Source: Fasciolopsis buskii
Taxonomy: Eukaryota; Platyhelminthes; Trematoda; Plagiorchiida; Fasciolidae
Length of the DNA: 64,000 nt
Direction of reading: 5' to 3'
Assembly (NCBI GenBank): GCA_008360955.1
Contig: LUCM01006408.1
Coordinates: 1 to 64,000 of the forward strand
The notes under the pieces are model-generated. The model had not been told where the DNA came from, made no database searches, and saw only the letters and a list, made by a program, of their open reading frames with translations. Positions 26,650-38,200 of this stretch are shown here, piece by piece. Position 1 is the stretch's first letter; every line of letters starts with the position of its first letter. The position numbers and the translations under genes are program-made.

Positions 26650-29600
26650 ACTGGAATAAGTCCTATTCCTGTTCTGCCGAGTTTTCCCTCACTAAATCTC
26701 ACCGAGGACACTTACCCCGTATGGTGCACTTCTTCGTCCTCGATGCCCTTTCATACTAGCCACTCTCAATGTGCGAATACTGCCGCGCATAGGTCAAAAG
26801 GGCTGTTTAGCCCGTGCACTGGAGACCCTAACCATCGATGTATGTTGTATTCAAGAGACGCATTCAAAACATGTCATGGACGGTGACCATTCTAGGGCTT
26901 TTGGTGCCCCAGATTTTGTTAATTTTCCGAAAGAACCTACTCTTTTCTCAGTATTTCGAAACTGACGTTATTTTAAATATTGCGGGTTTGAACATTTTCA
27001 TGTCCGCAAAGAGATTCACTAAAACTCCTTCTGTGATTGTCTGTTTCACATATCGACCAAGACCGCCCAACACAACTACATAAGCCATAGAGCTCACTTG
27101 GTTTCTGACTTGTATTGATGGGTCAGCAGTAAGCGCGCGGCACTGTTCTGTGTTCTTCTCCTCACTCCCGCTAGCTGGATGGGCTAGCTGTTCGTATTCC
27201 GCATCTTTTTTTGTGCTGTGTGGCTGCTCATTCAAGGGAGAAGCAGTTCCGTTCCATCCGTTGTGCGGCTACGGAGCTTGAATACTTGAGCCCGAACTAT
27301 TGTGTCTCTAACCTCAGTGTGTTCGTGTTCTGCTAGGCCGCGGGCTGCGTGCTCCTGTGCTGTCGAGCAACGGTAGTGCTTACGTCTTGTGCTTCATTGT
27401 GTGTGTAGATCAACCAAACTCAACGACTTCTCCATTTATTCCTTCCGTGAAGTTTCTTATGCGTCTTTCTGTGGATCCTCAGGCTGTAGCTTCTGGTATT
27501 GTCATCAGTGGTGTGAATTTCAGTGGAAGGGCTGCGTCTGCATTATCTGACTGGATCCCAGTCGACAGCTGGTTATGCGCAGTGAGACTTGGTAGACGCA
27601 ACTTATTTGTTTTCTCAGCATGCGCGCCAGCAGATTGCAGCTCACGTGCGGTCAAGGATACTTTCTATCAAAAAACTGTACAGTCTCCTACGTGCAGCAG
27701 GGTGGGGGACATTGTGATTTTGGCAGGGGACGTGAATACTAGAGTAGGTTGACATTCCTCGGATGGGTCACATCTAGAACGTCCCTTTGGTCTCGATCCA
27801 TGTCGTTCTGAAGAGGTGAAACCGTCGTTGGCCCTGTGCTCAGAACAATAATTGTTTCTCGTTAGTACGAGCTTCAGACGTTCTACCCGTTAGTATGCCA
27901 CCTGGGGTCCTCCCCTCTAAGTCAGTGGTAGACCAAAATCGATCACACCGCTATTAGCTACAAATGGTGGGACTGTCTGCAAGAAAGCCGGTCGTACTGC
28001 AGCACTATCAATCATGCGTTGGTACGCCCTAAGCTGCCCATATGCTTTGGCGGGCGCTCAAAATATATGGTGCAACGTTGGTTTTATTGGGAAAAGCTAT
28101 CTGATCCGACTGGCCTTTCAATTTTTCGAGACCACTGGCTGAAAAACTGACTGGGCCCACCCGTGGCTTGTTACAATAGATCCACCAACTGAGGCGGAGA
28201 TCTTCAAGGAAATCCTAGTCTTAGGACTCCACAAAGCTCTGGGCTCCGAACTACTTTCCCCAGTTCTATGTAAAGAAGAGATAATGGCGTTGGGTAGAGA
28301 ACTTCGAGGTTTGTTTTGGAATATCTGGTACCCCAGAAAGTCTCCTCTTGGGAGAGGAGTGTCGACCGCTGTCCCTTTCTTCAAAAAAGGCTTGCACAGT
28401 GACTGTTCTAGCCATAAGGGTATTATCCTACTCCCAATAGCGTCAAACCTACTTCCATCCGTCGTTCTTCGCAGGTTGTATAGCACACTTGAAGACAAAA
28501 CTCGTGAGGAACATGCTGGGTTTCATGTTGGTCATAGATGAGTCGACTAAATCTTCACCCTCGGACTGCTTTTAGCACACTGTTCTTCTTTCCAAAGGCC
28601 AACTGTTGTCATGTTCTTGGAAATTCGCGCAAGTGTTGACTCTGTCTATAGATAGAAATGGAGTACGTGAGGAGTGTGTTTTGGTCATCAAAGGGTTATA
28701 CCGTCATGCGACGGGTCAGGTTATGGCTTGTGGCCACCTTTCATCGCATCCAGTGAAGTACGACGAGGATGCCTTATATTCCCATTTTTTCAACTTTGTC
28801 ATAGAGGGTGTTCTGCAGAGTCTGGGATTCAGATTTTGCCAATGATATTGCTTTGCTAAATGATAATGCACAGGCAATTCAACACATGTTAGACCGATTG
28901 GTGATTGAGGTCTCTAGACACGGTGTGTTGTACACCTTCAAAATGCAAGTTGCTTCTTCAAGACTGGCAGAAGCCTGTGCCTGCACTAGCCTTTTGTAGT
29001 AATCGTTTAGAGGTAGTCAGTAGATTCGTATGCCTTTGGTGCTTAATAGCATCTGGTGAAGGTGCTGGAGAGGTTATATCATGAATTGCGGAAGCCAGAA
29101 CAACTCTCGCTAACCCGCGACACTTGTGGCGTCACCATGACATCCTGCTTCCGACCAAGGGAAGGATGTATAACGCCACAGTTCTAAATGTTGTACTCTA
29201 CGGTTGCAAGGCATGGGGTATCCGCGCTTAGGATACCTGACGACATTCGTTACTCGACCACCGGTGTCTCCGAAGCATTTCTCGAGTGTGATCGAAACAT
29301 CGTGTGAGCAGTGGTGTGGCGTGTAGTTGTGTAATTGGTGCAGACAGTCGTCCTCTGACTGAGATAATCGCACTACGTCGCCTTCGGTGTCTTGGGCACG
29401 TATTGCGTGTGACTGGCCATGGTCTATCTTTTCGTGCTTTTTTGTACGTGCTGGACAACGCTGGAAGAAGGAACGTGGCAGTCAGGCAATGACTTGGCTT
29501 AGAGGTATGAAGAAGTTAGTTTCGGCTTTGTCCTCAGTTGGTGCTTCCTGTCTTCGTGGTTGGGCCTAAGAGAGGAGGATTGTTGTTGGTTGGTGACGCT

Positions 29601-29670
29601 GATGAATATGGCTCAAAACCGAAGTCAATAGTGCGGATACTATGTGGCATGTCTGTAGAACTTGTCTCTT
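26650..29670 (+). mobile_element. RTE-like LINE, degenerate, plus strand, split by an LTR
   Basis: The EEP N-terminus (26771-26870) has ALETLTIDVCCIQETH. The EEP then resumes at about 27432 with FLMRLSVDPQAVASG, DWIPVDSWLCAVRL and VILAGDVNTRVG (to 27750). RT follows with VSTAVPFFKKG, GIILLPIASNLLPSVVLRRL and EEHAGFHVG (28284-28541). The active-site block has decayed to DFANDIALLND (28832-28864), where FAND replaces YADD. The C-terminus at 29300-29570 has LRRLRCLGHVLRV, SQAMTWLRGMKKLVSALSSV and GASCLRGWA. Many stops and frameshifts make it dead. The 5' part overlaps, head to head, the 5' end of the minus-strand LINE. Confidence 0.82.
26872..27430 (+). mobile_element. LTR copy inserted in the LINE endonuclease region
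   Basis: The segment starts TGTCATGG and is homologous over its length to the 14246-14823 LTR in inverse orientation. It shares the GACCATTC, TATTTCGAAA.TGACGTTATTTTAAATATTG and CAACCAAACTC blocks (each within 20 bases or broken by a mismatch). It interrupts the LINE between the codons for CIQETHSK and TTSPFIPS. The TATA and AATAAA boxes present in the 14-kb copy are degraded and no clear target duplication survives, so it is an older insertion. Confidence 0.7.
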
Positions 29671-29871
29671 TCAAAAACACTAGAAATATTTAGAAAAATC
29701 ACGAAATATATGCGATGAGAACAAAAGGAGTTAATTTGTTAAAGTTTATTTTTCTATCTATTTGTCTCCGTTCTGCCGTTCCATTTAAATGTTGTTGCGT
29801 TGGCACTATACATGTTTTCGAGCCGTTATAACCACAAATACTTTATATATATACCATTTGTATAATCCTTT

Positions 29872-30076
29872 GAGATGGCCTCGATCAGTGGAAAAAGCAA
29901 CCGATCACGGAGCAATTTTGTACCCATCCTGCCGCCGTATGGGCAATTTTAGCCTCGTCATATTTTAAATGTCGCCAGTTTCGAAGTATCTCAAAAAGTA
30001 TAGATTCATTTAGAAAACTGATAACTGAAATGAAACCTGCGACAGGGAAAAAGTTAGATGGGCCGCCGCTTTTAAC
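29872..30076 (-). mobile_element. Truncated LTR fragment
   Basis: Aligns with 14612-14823 of the solo LTR in the same orientation. It shares GATGGCCTCGATC / GGTGGCCTTGATC, ATATTTTAAAT, GTATAGATTCATTTAGAAAA and TGAAATGAAACCTGCG, and ends in TTTTAACA at 30076. The other LTR end was not found, so the copy is truncated. Confidence 0.6.
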
Positions 30077-30079
30077 AGT

Positions 30080-31570
30080 GTCACCATGCTTGTGATCAAT
30101 TTACAGTTAGCGTTTGGACACCTTACTCTTGTTGCCGACGGTTTGTCATTCGCTATGGATATCTCAGAAAATTTCTCTCTGTCCTTTTACCATACTGGAA
30201 ACAACTCTGCCATGTGAAGCCAGCGAGCATGACCGATCCAGAAGTTAATTTTAGTCCAGTGCTATTTGTAAAAATCTCGACAAGCATTAAGTGAAACCAC
30301 CCAACTCAGAGCTTGAAACATTGTCGTGCCATACTGAAACATTCGGCCACTCCTCTGCTAAGACAATATCGTTCGCTTATAGAGAGTTACAGAGTGCACG
30401 TGACGAAACCAGCAAAACATTCCGTTATCTTATCGTTTATACTTGACGTTCAAGCTTTTGTATTTTGTGATCGTGATTTCTCGTCTGTCTCGAGTACAAA
30501 AATTACCGCTGTTAGCAAGCTAATCATTTCAGGCAAGCAGCACTTCCGGTAGTTGGCTCGATTTTGGGCGTTTCAACAAAGGAAGAGGAAAATCTATTAG
30601 TCTTTTCACTTCTCCATTGAGAGGCTGTCTCGAGGGGACAAATCTTTTGCAGCTTTCAGTCCACAATAGATGCAATAACAATTTTTTTTTATAAAACCTG
30701 CTTGATTCTCAAACTTACATCGCAATCGTTGGTAGAGATTGTTGACGAGCACCTTGAATGCAATAGTCTTCTAGGCTGTTTTTTCGCAGTTGGTTGATCT
30801 GTAAATACGATAATCAAATTCGTAATCGGAGAACATGAATTTATGCAGGCCGATGCATGTTTGTAAATAGCCAGTTAAGGAGCAGTTGATTTAAATATAT
30901 AACGGGTGGACAGCAGGCCCTCGTATGCAGGTGTGTGCTAACGGAAGGATTTCCTCATTGCTGTTTAAAAATGTATGACAAGACAAGTAAAAGTAATAAA
31001 AATCGCCATGAGCGGTAAGAGAAATCAGTTACATCACAAACAGACAAATGAACAAACGGATCGCTAAGGAAGTTCAATTAATGGGTGGAACATGGACATA
31101 AATCGAAAACACACTAAGTATGAGTTCATTCAGAGTAACCGTAATGCCATTGTGAAACAGGATAATCAAGATCCGCTCATAACAGGCATTCGAATCAGAG
31201 AAGAGGCTAGTCTTGAGTTGGTAATTACGAGGCATTTCACATGTTAGGTATATGCGGAGTGGATTAGTGTGGTTTAGCTTGGGACCTTCGTCATGGGCTT
31301 TCCCAATCTTCTTCGAACATCAGACAATGGAATGGACTCTTCTTCTGGCATAAGTCTACAGGGAGTGTTTCTATTTCACATAATAGGTGAAATTTCTCTG
31401 GTCACGCGGTTCGATTGCCCATAATATTGATCACAAGCACAAGTCACATTGGCACGCGTATTAGCTGTCGATTCTGAAACTGAGCCCATCTCCTTGGATA
31501 ACCGTTTGGAAACAGCCACAATGAGTGCCGGTCCTCGTCTCTCGCCCTCAGTGAGTAGATTTTTGTTTTA
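30080..31570. other. Intergenic, nothing recognised
   Basis: AT-rich with short homopolymers (for example T9 near 30685). No repeat, domain or RNA signal was identified. Confidence 0.5.
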
Positions 31571-31574
31571 ACTA

Positions 31575-31850
31575 AATGCATGAGCACGATCGGAAGTGGT
31601 TGTCTCAGGTTCCCAGCCGGCGACTCTCCCTAAACGCCTTTTGCGATGCCCCCAAATGGCCAGCGTTTCAAATAGTCATTGCTGAGGAAGTCCTACTCAC
31701 CGCCTTCTCGTTGTGGAAGTGTTCCCACTTAAGTATGAAGAAGCGAATGTCCGGCCCCAGAGAGTTGACTGATAATTGATAATCGATTTAAAGGAAATAG
31801 TTGGGCCCTGATTTCAAACTATCCTCGGGTGACGCAACAGGCTATAGGCT
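31575..31850. repeat. Dispersed repeat, module Y, partial copy
   Basis: About 95% similar to 32455-32700 and to 36-205 at the left edge. Similarity ends at about 31845, after GGGTGACGCAACAGGCT. Same orientation as the other copies. Confidence 0.8.
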
Positions 31851-32289
31851 CCTCTTCGTTAGCTGCGTTCCTAGTCGGCGGCCGGAATTTGTAGGTGACG
31901 TCATTGTTGAGACGAAGAAAATTATTCAGTGGTCGTCCACTGTTGATGCACTGTGGCATTTGAAACGCGATAAAACCACTTAATTTCGACCATATGGCTG
32001 AAGCCCAGTGATCGAATCTATCCAGCTTTTTATTACACGTAGAACGATTCTTAGTACAAATGGTGAACAGTCAAATTAAAAAGGAATTGCGGAGAGGAGC
32101 ATTCACATGGGCTGATTTGTTAGTTGTTTTCAAAAGGAATATTGCAGGTGAGTGAGAAAACCGACTGAATGGAAACGGTTCTGCAACTTGCCGATCCTTG
32201 AGGGAAAGTGTGGAGCTGAGAGGTCCGAAACTTCTGAAGAAAAATATTGTAAAGATGAGTAGAAGCGTGAAAATAGGTTACCTAGAGAG

Positions 32290-32960
32290 TGAGTGGTCGG
32301 GAGCTCAGTAGATGCGCAGCTTCGTGTGGAGGCTTACTTAACTGTAATGGTTTATGAATATGCAAAAGTCGTCTTTGCGCAGTGTACCCTTATCCAGCTT
32401 GGCGGTTTGACACAGTAGCAGAGCCTAAATACTTGAAGCCTCCAAATGCTTCAGCAGCGTGGTCGGTAGCGGATGTCTCAGGCCCGGAACGGGCGACTTG
32501 TCTTAAATGCCTCTCGAAATGCTCCCAAATGGCCAGCGTTTCAGATAGTCATTGCTGAGGAAGTCCTACTCACCGCCTTCTCGTTGTGGAAGTGTTCCCA
32601 CTTAAGTATGAAGAAGCGAATGTCCGGCCCCAGAGAGTTGACTGGTAATTGGTAATCGATTTAAAGGAAATAGTTGGGCCCTGATTCCAAACTAATCTCG
32701 GGTGACGCAACAAGCTTATAGATGTATTTTCACTGGCCTCTGTGGCGGAGTAATGTTCTTTGCACTTAGGATGTTCACCTCCAACCGAAATGGCTATGAA
32801 CTGAGCAGTCAGTCACTGGTTCCCAGCAATTTACATGACCCTAAGATCGTCCTGCTGCCATATGAGTTAGACCATTTGATGAAAGACTTGGGGTAAGGTC
32901 CCCTATCTCAAACCCTTGCTTCAATTTGGGTATCCAGATAGCATGAAACCCAAAGAGGAA
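32290..32960. repeat. Dispersed repeat, modules X then Y
   Basis: Bases 32310-32400 match the X block at 17180-17290. Bases 32455-32906 are module Y, nearly identical to the left window edge. The repeat ends against the PLE that follows at about 32980, so it could be the 5' part of that PLE or an older host repeat. Confidence 0.75.
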
Positions 32961-32979
32961 TCATGGATTCCAATAGTTC

Positions 32980-34712
32980 GTGGATAACGTGGAGAGGAGA
33001 ACGGCAAAATCAGTCTGTCTGGTGAACTCCACACGATCTATTTCACGCCCATTGTTTTCATCCTGCTCCGCGGTTCCGATGGCACACGATCTGCAAAACA
33101 AAACTGTATATATAAATATAGATATATATATGAAAGGAATTCCAGCCAAAGAACTTCGAGCCAAAATTAACAAAAAACTGAACTCTTTGAGAAAAAGCAA
33201 GAAAATCAGCGATGAACAGTACAACCAAATAAAGCCTGTAGAGGGACCCTTCCCCAGGATATATGGGCTTCCTAAAGTCCATATGCCGGGGTTGCCGCTT
33301 AGACCCATTGTCGCATCAACAACAACACCAAACCATCAGCTAGCGAAGTACCTTTTCCGTCTTCTACGTCCATGCCTACCACAGGACCTAAACGACACGA
33401 AGAGTTCTGCCACATTCCTGGAACAAATCAAAGACCTCAAGTTAGAAGCAAACGAAACTATGGTCTCATTCGACGTCACATCACTGTTCACAAACATTCC
33501 AAGGCGAATAGCATTGGACAGCATGCGCCAGCTCATGGAGAAGGACTCCAACTTATCATATAGAACAGCAATGTCTAAGGACGATGTAATGCATTTGATA
33601 GGATTGTGCATGGAAACATACCTACAGTTCAATGGGGCGGCATTTAAACAAATAAGAGGAACGCCCATTGGATCACCACTATCAGGCTTGTTAGCAGACG
33701 CAACCACGAAACAATTCGAGACAAAGGCATTCGAAACAAATCGCCCACGCCTATGGATCCTATATGTTGATGATAAATTTGTTGTGTTAGAAAAAACGGA
33801 AATGGACCAATTTCATCAACACCTAAACGCGATAGTGTATAGCATCAAGCTCACCAAGGAGGAGGAAAAAGACTCGGCTCTACCGTTTCTCGACGTAATA
33901 ATTACGTGACAACCAAACGGGAGCATAGAGACAACCGTCTACAGAAAACCGACGACGACGGATCGCGTACTCAATATGAAGAGCAACCATCCAACTTGCC
34001 AATTACAGAGCTGTGTGAGTACCCTGTCCCATCGAGCCGACGCACTGCAGTATACAGCGCCTAAGGAAACAAGAGCAATCTAGGGTATTTAAGTTATTTG
34101 CGGCCAAAGGGTATCCAAATCCTTTCATCAACTCCTGTATTCGCAGAAAACAGGGCAAACATTAAGAGGACCAAATCGATCGTGGTACTTCCATTTATAC
34201 GGGGAGTATCCGAAGCGGTCGGACGCATCCTACGTCCACTAGATATCACAATCGCCCACAAACCGACCGGCACCCTGAGATCTGTTCTATTCAACTGAAA
34301 AGATCGCGTCGACCAGCACGACCAATCAGGGGTAGTTTATGCCATTCCGTGCCTCGGATGTAACAAACAGTATGTCGGTGAGACAAGCAAACAATTACGC
34401 ACACGCTTGCACGAACATAGCTTAGCCCTACGACGCGCTGACCCACACTCGCAGATATGGAACCACAGTGCACAAACAGGCCATGAGGCCAACATCAGCA
34501 ACGCAGAGGTAGTCAGCCGGGCAAACAGAAAGGGGGAGCGACTGATTCTTGAAGCCCTCTACTCGAATGACTCGTTCAATCGGCATTTCGAGATTGACAG
34601 ACATTACGTGATCTTAACAAGACCCCGATGCAGAATAGAGAGACAAACAGATGGACAGAGCACAAAAACGAACGTAACTAGTGATCCCATTCAATCACTC
34701 ATTCACGTTTGA
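32980..34712 (+). mobile_element. Penelope-like element with RT and GIY-YIG endonuclease, lightly damaged
   Basis: Frame 32980-33909 (309 codons) carries the PLE-type reverse transcriptase: IYGLPKVH (94-101), SFDVTSLFTNIP (163-174), RGTPIGSPLSG (226-236), catalytic LYVDD (261-265) and LPFLDVI (301-307). A TGA at 33907-33909 interrupts it; the same frame continues with NGSIETTVYRKPTTTDR. After a frameshift near 34050, frame 34098-34712 encodes the linker (IKRTKSIVVLPFIRGVSE), one TGA at 34296-34298, then the GIY-YIG endonuclease. That domain has VVYAIPCLGCNKQYVGE with the CxxC insert, R.RLHEH and a distal Glu in LILEALY. Both stops fit a CGA-to-TGA or similar single change. It is not functional as it stands. 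An AT microsatellite near 33110-33131 lies in the N-terminal region. Confidence 0.9.
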
Positions 34713-34799
34713 CAACGAGTCCTAGTTTGGATCGAAAAGTCCCGATAAACGTAATAACTCAGTGTACTCCTTCTCAACTCTAAAATATACATATGTACC

Positions 34800-34802
<3 letters not shown>

Positions 34803-34838
<36 letters not shown>
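34803..34838. repeat. (AT)18 microsatellite
   Basis: Eighteen uninterrupted AT units, 90 bases past the end of the PLE endonuclease frame. Confidence 0.95.
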
Positions 34839-34841
<3 letters not shown>

Positions 34842-35034
34842 TAGAGGCATTTTGATGTTCACGTACCGAGCAGCCTTCGTAATGTCTTCAGCAAATAAAG
34901 TAAACGCGTTACTAAGACTCATATACTCGATGCGCTCGGCTGTCTTAGAGGTTCCCAAGCGATAACAGATGGAACAAGAAGCAGCCCTAGATACAGCTTT
35001 GGTAACTTTCAACGGTGATCAGATGAATTAAGAC

Positions 35035-35245
35035 CCCATCATCCCCAGCAGTCGGAAATTCGAGTCCCAGGCTCGAGAGTCACTTTGGTGGTATATGACG
35101 ATCCACTGTCTGCTGGCTGGTTACCAGGCAAGACCTATAGGGACTGTATGCAGTTTTATGCCACTGCAGGTTTCCGGATCATGGCTGTCGGTTTCCCCTC
35201 TCCCGCATAGTGGTCCCTAACTGGTATGGTGCACCTCCCTTCAAT
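35035..35245. repeat. Interspersed repeat, copy 1 (ACTTTGGTGGTA family)
   Basis: Shares an ordered series of blocks with 55835-56030: GA(G/A)TCCCAG, CTTTGGTGGTA, CACTGTCT and GAGACC/AGACCTA. The T-arm-like TTCGAGTCCCAGGCTCGA at 35060-35080 hints at a tRNA-derived or structured origin. No ORF. Confidence 0.45.
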
Positions 35246-35249
35246 ACAA

Positions 35250-38200
35250 TTATACTTCAGCATACCGAAACCCTCCTGAAAAACATCCTTTTCAGTCATT
35301 CTTTGGAAATCGAGTGCGACTCAGTTACTCGCTTCGATCTGCAAGTCAGGCGATCCGGCTTCCAGTAACCATGGTTATGCTGGTTTAGGAATCGATTGAG
35401 CGCGCAAGCCGATTTCGCATTTTAGACTAAGTCAAATAAAACAGGTTATTTTGTATGCAATTCCGTTTGACAGTGCTTTCCGCGTCAACAGGAATGGATG
35501 GGAACACCTAAGTTTTCCCACCGACTGCAGTTCTCCTAAATCCGTAGGGAAGTTCTCACCAGACTGGTGCGAATTATTTCGAAACGTTAATGCTGTATTT
35601 CTAGATTAAAGGGGAAACTTTCAATGAGAGTAATTGTAAGAGACAGAACAAACAACGAAACTTCGTCTAAAGGACACAAGCTATTTTTGTCATGTTCTTT
35701 TCTTCCATGGAATATGGTTGCTGTTCGGTAGCCGGATTCTTGAACACAATTAGGTGGAATAGCAAAGCCTTAATTGTTTTACTCCATTGCTTTGGATGAA
35801 GTTCATCTGGATGCATTGTGTTTATTTCTGGTTTTTTCACGACAAACGTTTACTGCTTGTTCTGGTATTAGATGCTTCTGCTCAACCCTATTTTTGGTTC
35901 CTCATGCACACCGAAATGAATACAAAAAGGAAATTTTAGATTTCAGCACAATAAGAATGCATTATTTGCGTACGGTAGATTAGCTCGCGTTGAGTAACCA
36001 TATATTTAGGAATAAGGAAAAAGGGGAACCGATTCTAATGTTAACAAAGGAGTTTTTCCGGAAGTGGATTGCGACTGTTTTAACTAGTCCCAGAAATCAC
36101 ACGCATTATCACGCGAACCGGGTTTTACTTATCGAAATTGCATTCGATTTGACATTTATAGATTCGAAACACCCTTAGCCTTGCAAAGACAACCGATTGC
36201 CGCTCGAAGTTAAAGTTTACGCAGTAGCAATAAGATCGGTCTAGCCATAAGGTTGATCTACAAGAGTCGGAGGATAGTAATGGATTTCGCTGTTTTATTC
36301 TATAATGGATGGAAGCGCTGCAGATCTGCACAATCGATTGAGTCGAACGCCGCCTCAGGTTAAAGCAAGATAGATCTTAGGCCTACGGAATTTGTCTGTG
36401 CCTCGCGGTTTGCGGCCGAAAAAAACATCTGAGCAATTCTGACCAGACCGGAAGCCGCCTGAGAGCTCAGGGGTTCAGGAGTTAGCTGGTACCGGACAGT
36501 TGGTGGAGAATAGCTTCCGTGAGCATCTTAGATGTGAAAGTTGCAGAGGTCATACGTCTGTGATTTTCATTAGAGGAACTACCATTTTACCTGTAAATCG
36601 ATACAATGATTGATCCATACCAGCGCTGAACAATCCACATTTTACCCTAGGCTCACTCAACTAGCTTCTCTTTGTTATCAAATTGCTGTTATCACCCCTG
36701 ATAAATTGCGAGATTAGTCGTGTGATTCAGTAGCTTTTTCAATTGTCTAATTCATACTTCTCTGTCTGCCCCAGTTTCTGAGGGAGAATTGACATTTGTC
36801 TAAGTAAAAGCTTTTGCATGTCCAAACGAACGAATGCACCAAAACTTTGACAAGCCGTGCGCCATTTTTCATTGAGAACGTCAAAAATTTAACGTCAGGC
36901 ATTCAGCTAACCCTTCGATTACTGTGGCTTACCTTTCACAAAGCAAGTTTACAAGTAATAATTGGGATCATCTAATGAACTATGACGGCGAACCTCAGGA
37001 GCAGCAGTTACGCGGCCAGTATAAAAAATAGAGACCAAAAGGGCAAATTTCTGGGTTATTCTTATATATCACGTTAATGGAAGGAAGTGATTTGTGTTGT
37101 GGCTTTCTAAAGAATTGATAAGATGTGGGAGGAACAAGGGCAGAAGTTTGCATGTTACAGGTCTTAGGTATCAGGCGATTAGTGAATATGATATAGTTTC
37201 GGTCAGAACAGTTAGGTTGTATGTTTGTAGGTTAGATGAGAGGGTGAATTCGCTGGTGGAATATTCCAGGACCACTGGGATTTACCCAAAAGAGTAAAAC
37301 ACTGTTGAAACATTAATACGCGATCACTAAGTATCTGTTTTTTGGACTGTTAATTCGCTATACAGCATGGTCATCTCTGTTAATCATGCCACCTACCGGG
37401 TTTATGCTATCAGTAGTATGCATCGTATTTGGATGAATTAATTACTCATTGCCGAAAAAGGGATCAACTTACTATCATTGTTTGAGAACCATATATCTAC
37501 TTTGGGTCGAATTTTATATCTCGCGTTATCCTTATCGTTTCTAATTGATATGTTTGAAGTTCGCGATTGAATCCTCCATGACTTTCTCTAACGTACTAAT
37601 CAATATGAGTTCTAAATTTACTCCTTTATTGATCAGCTCGGCAATAGTAATCACATGACAGCCAACTTACCAATATCAAATATAATTTATCTTACGATAA
37701 TGCGTTTCTAAGGTTTATGTTCTGTCTGTGTGAGGCAGACTGTGTCCCTTAGTGTGTGTGCGTAGGCAGAGGACTAGATGAAAATGTGCACTCGATTATT
37801 TTTATGGACTGAGATGTTCCAATCGTATCTTTTTCTTAACTTCTCATCTTTATTCATAGGGCACTGTGGATAAATGGATATCCCGTATATAACTCTCATC
37901 GTGTACGTTTCTGATGGCCCATGCTTTTTTCTCTTCAAGATGTCTATAGATTTAAGTGGAAGTTTTTGAAAAAATCGGTCCAAGCACGGTTAGATTTGTC
38001 ATGTATATCGCTCGATTGTCAGCCTGTATCCGTTTACGACCATGTGAGTAACTGATTTTTCCTACAGAACGACACAAGTCGGGATTTACATCATCGTGAA
38101 TTCCTTTAGTGGAGTCAAAGGTCTGAACAAGTGACTGGACGTGTCGTTCGGAAAAGTTATTCCGACAGTGCAGTACTGTAAAATGTTGTATGATATCGGT

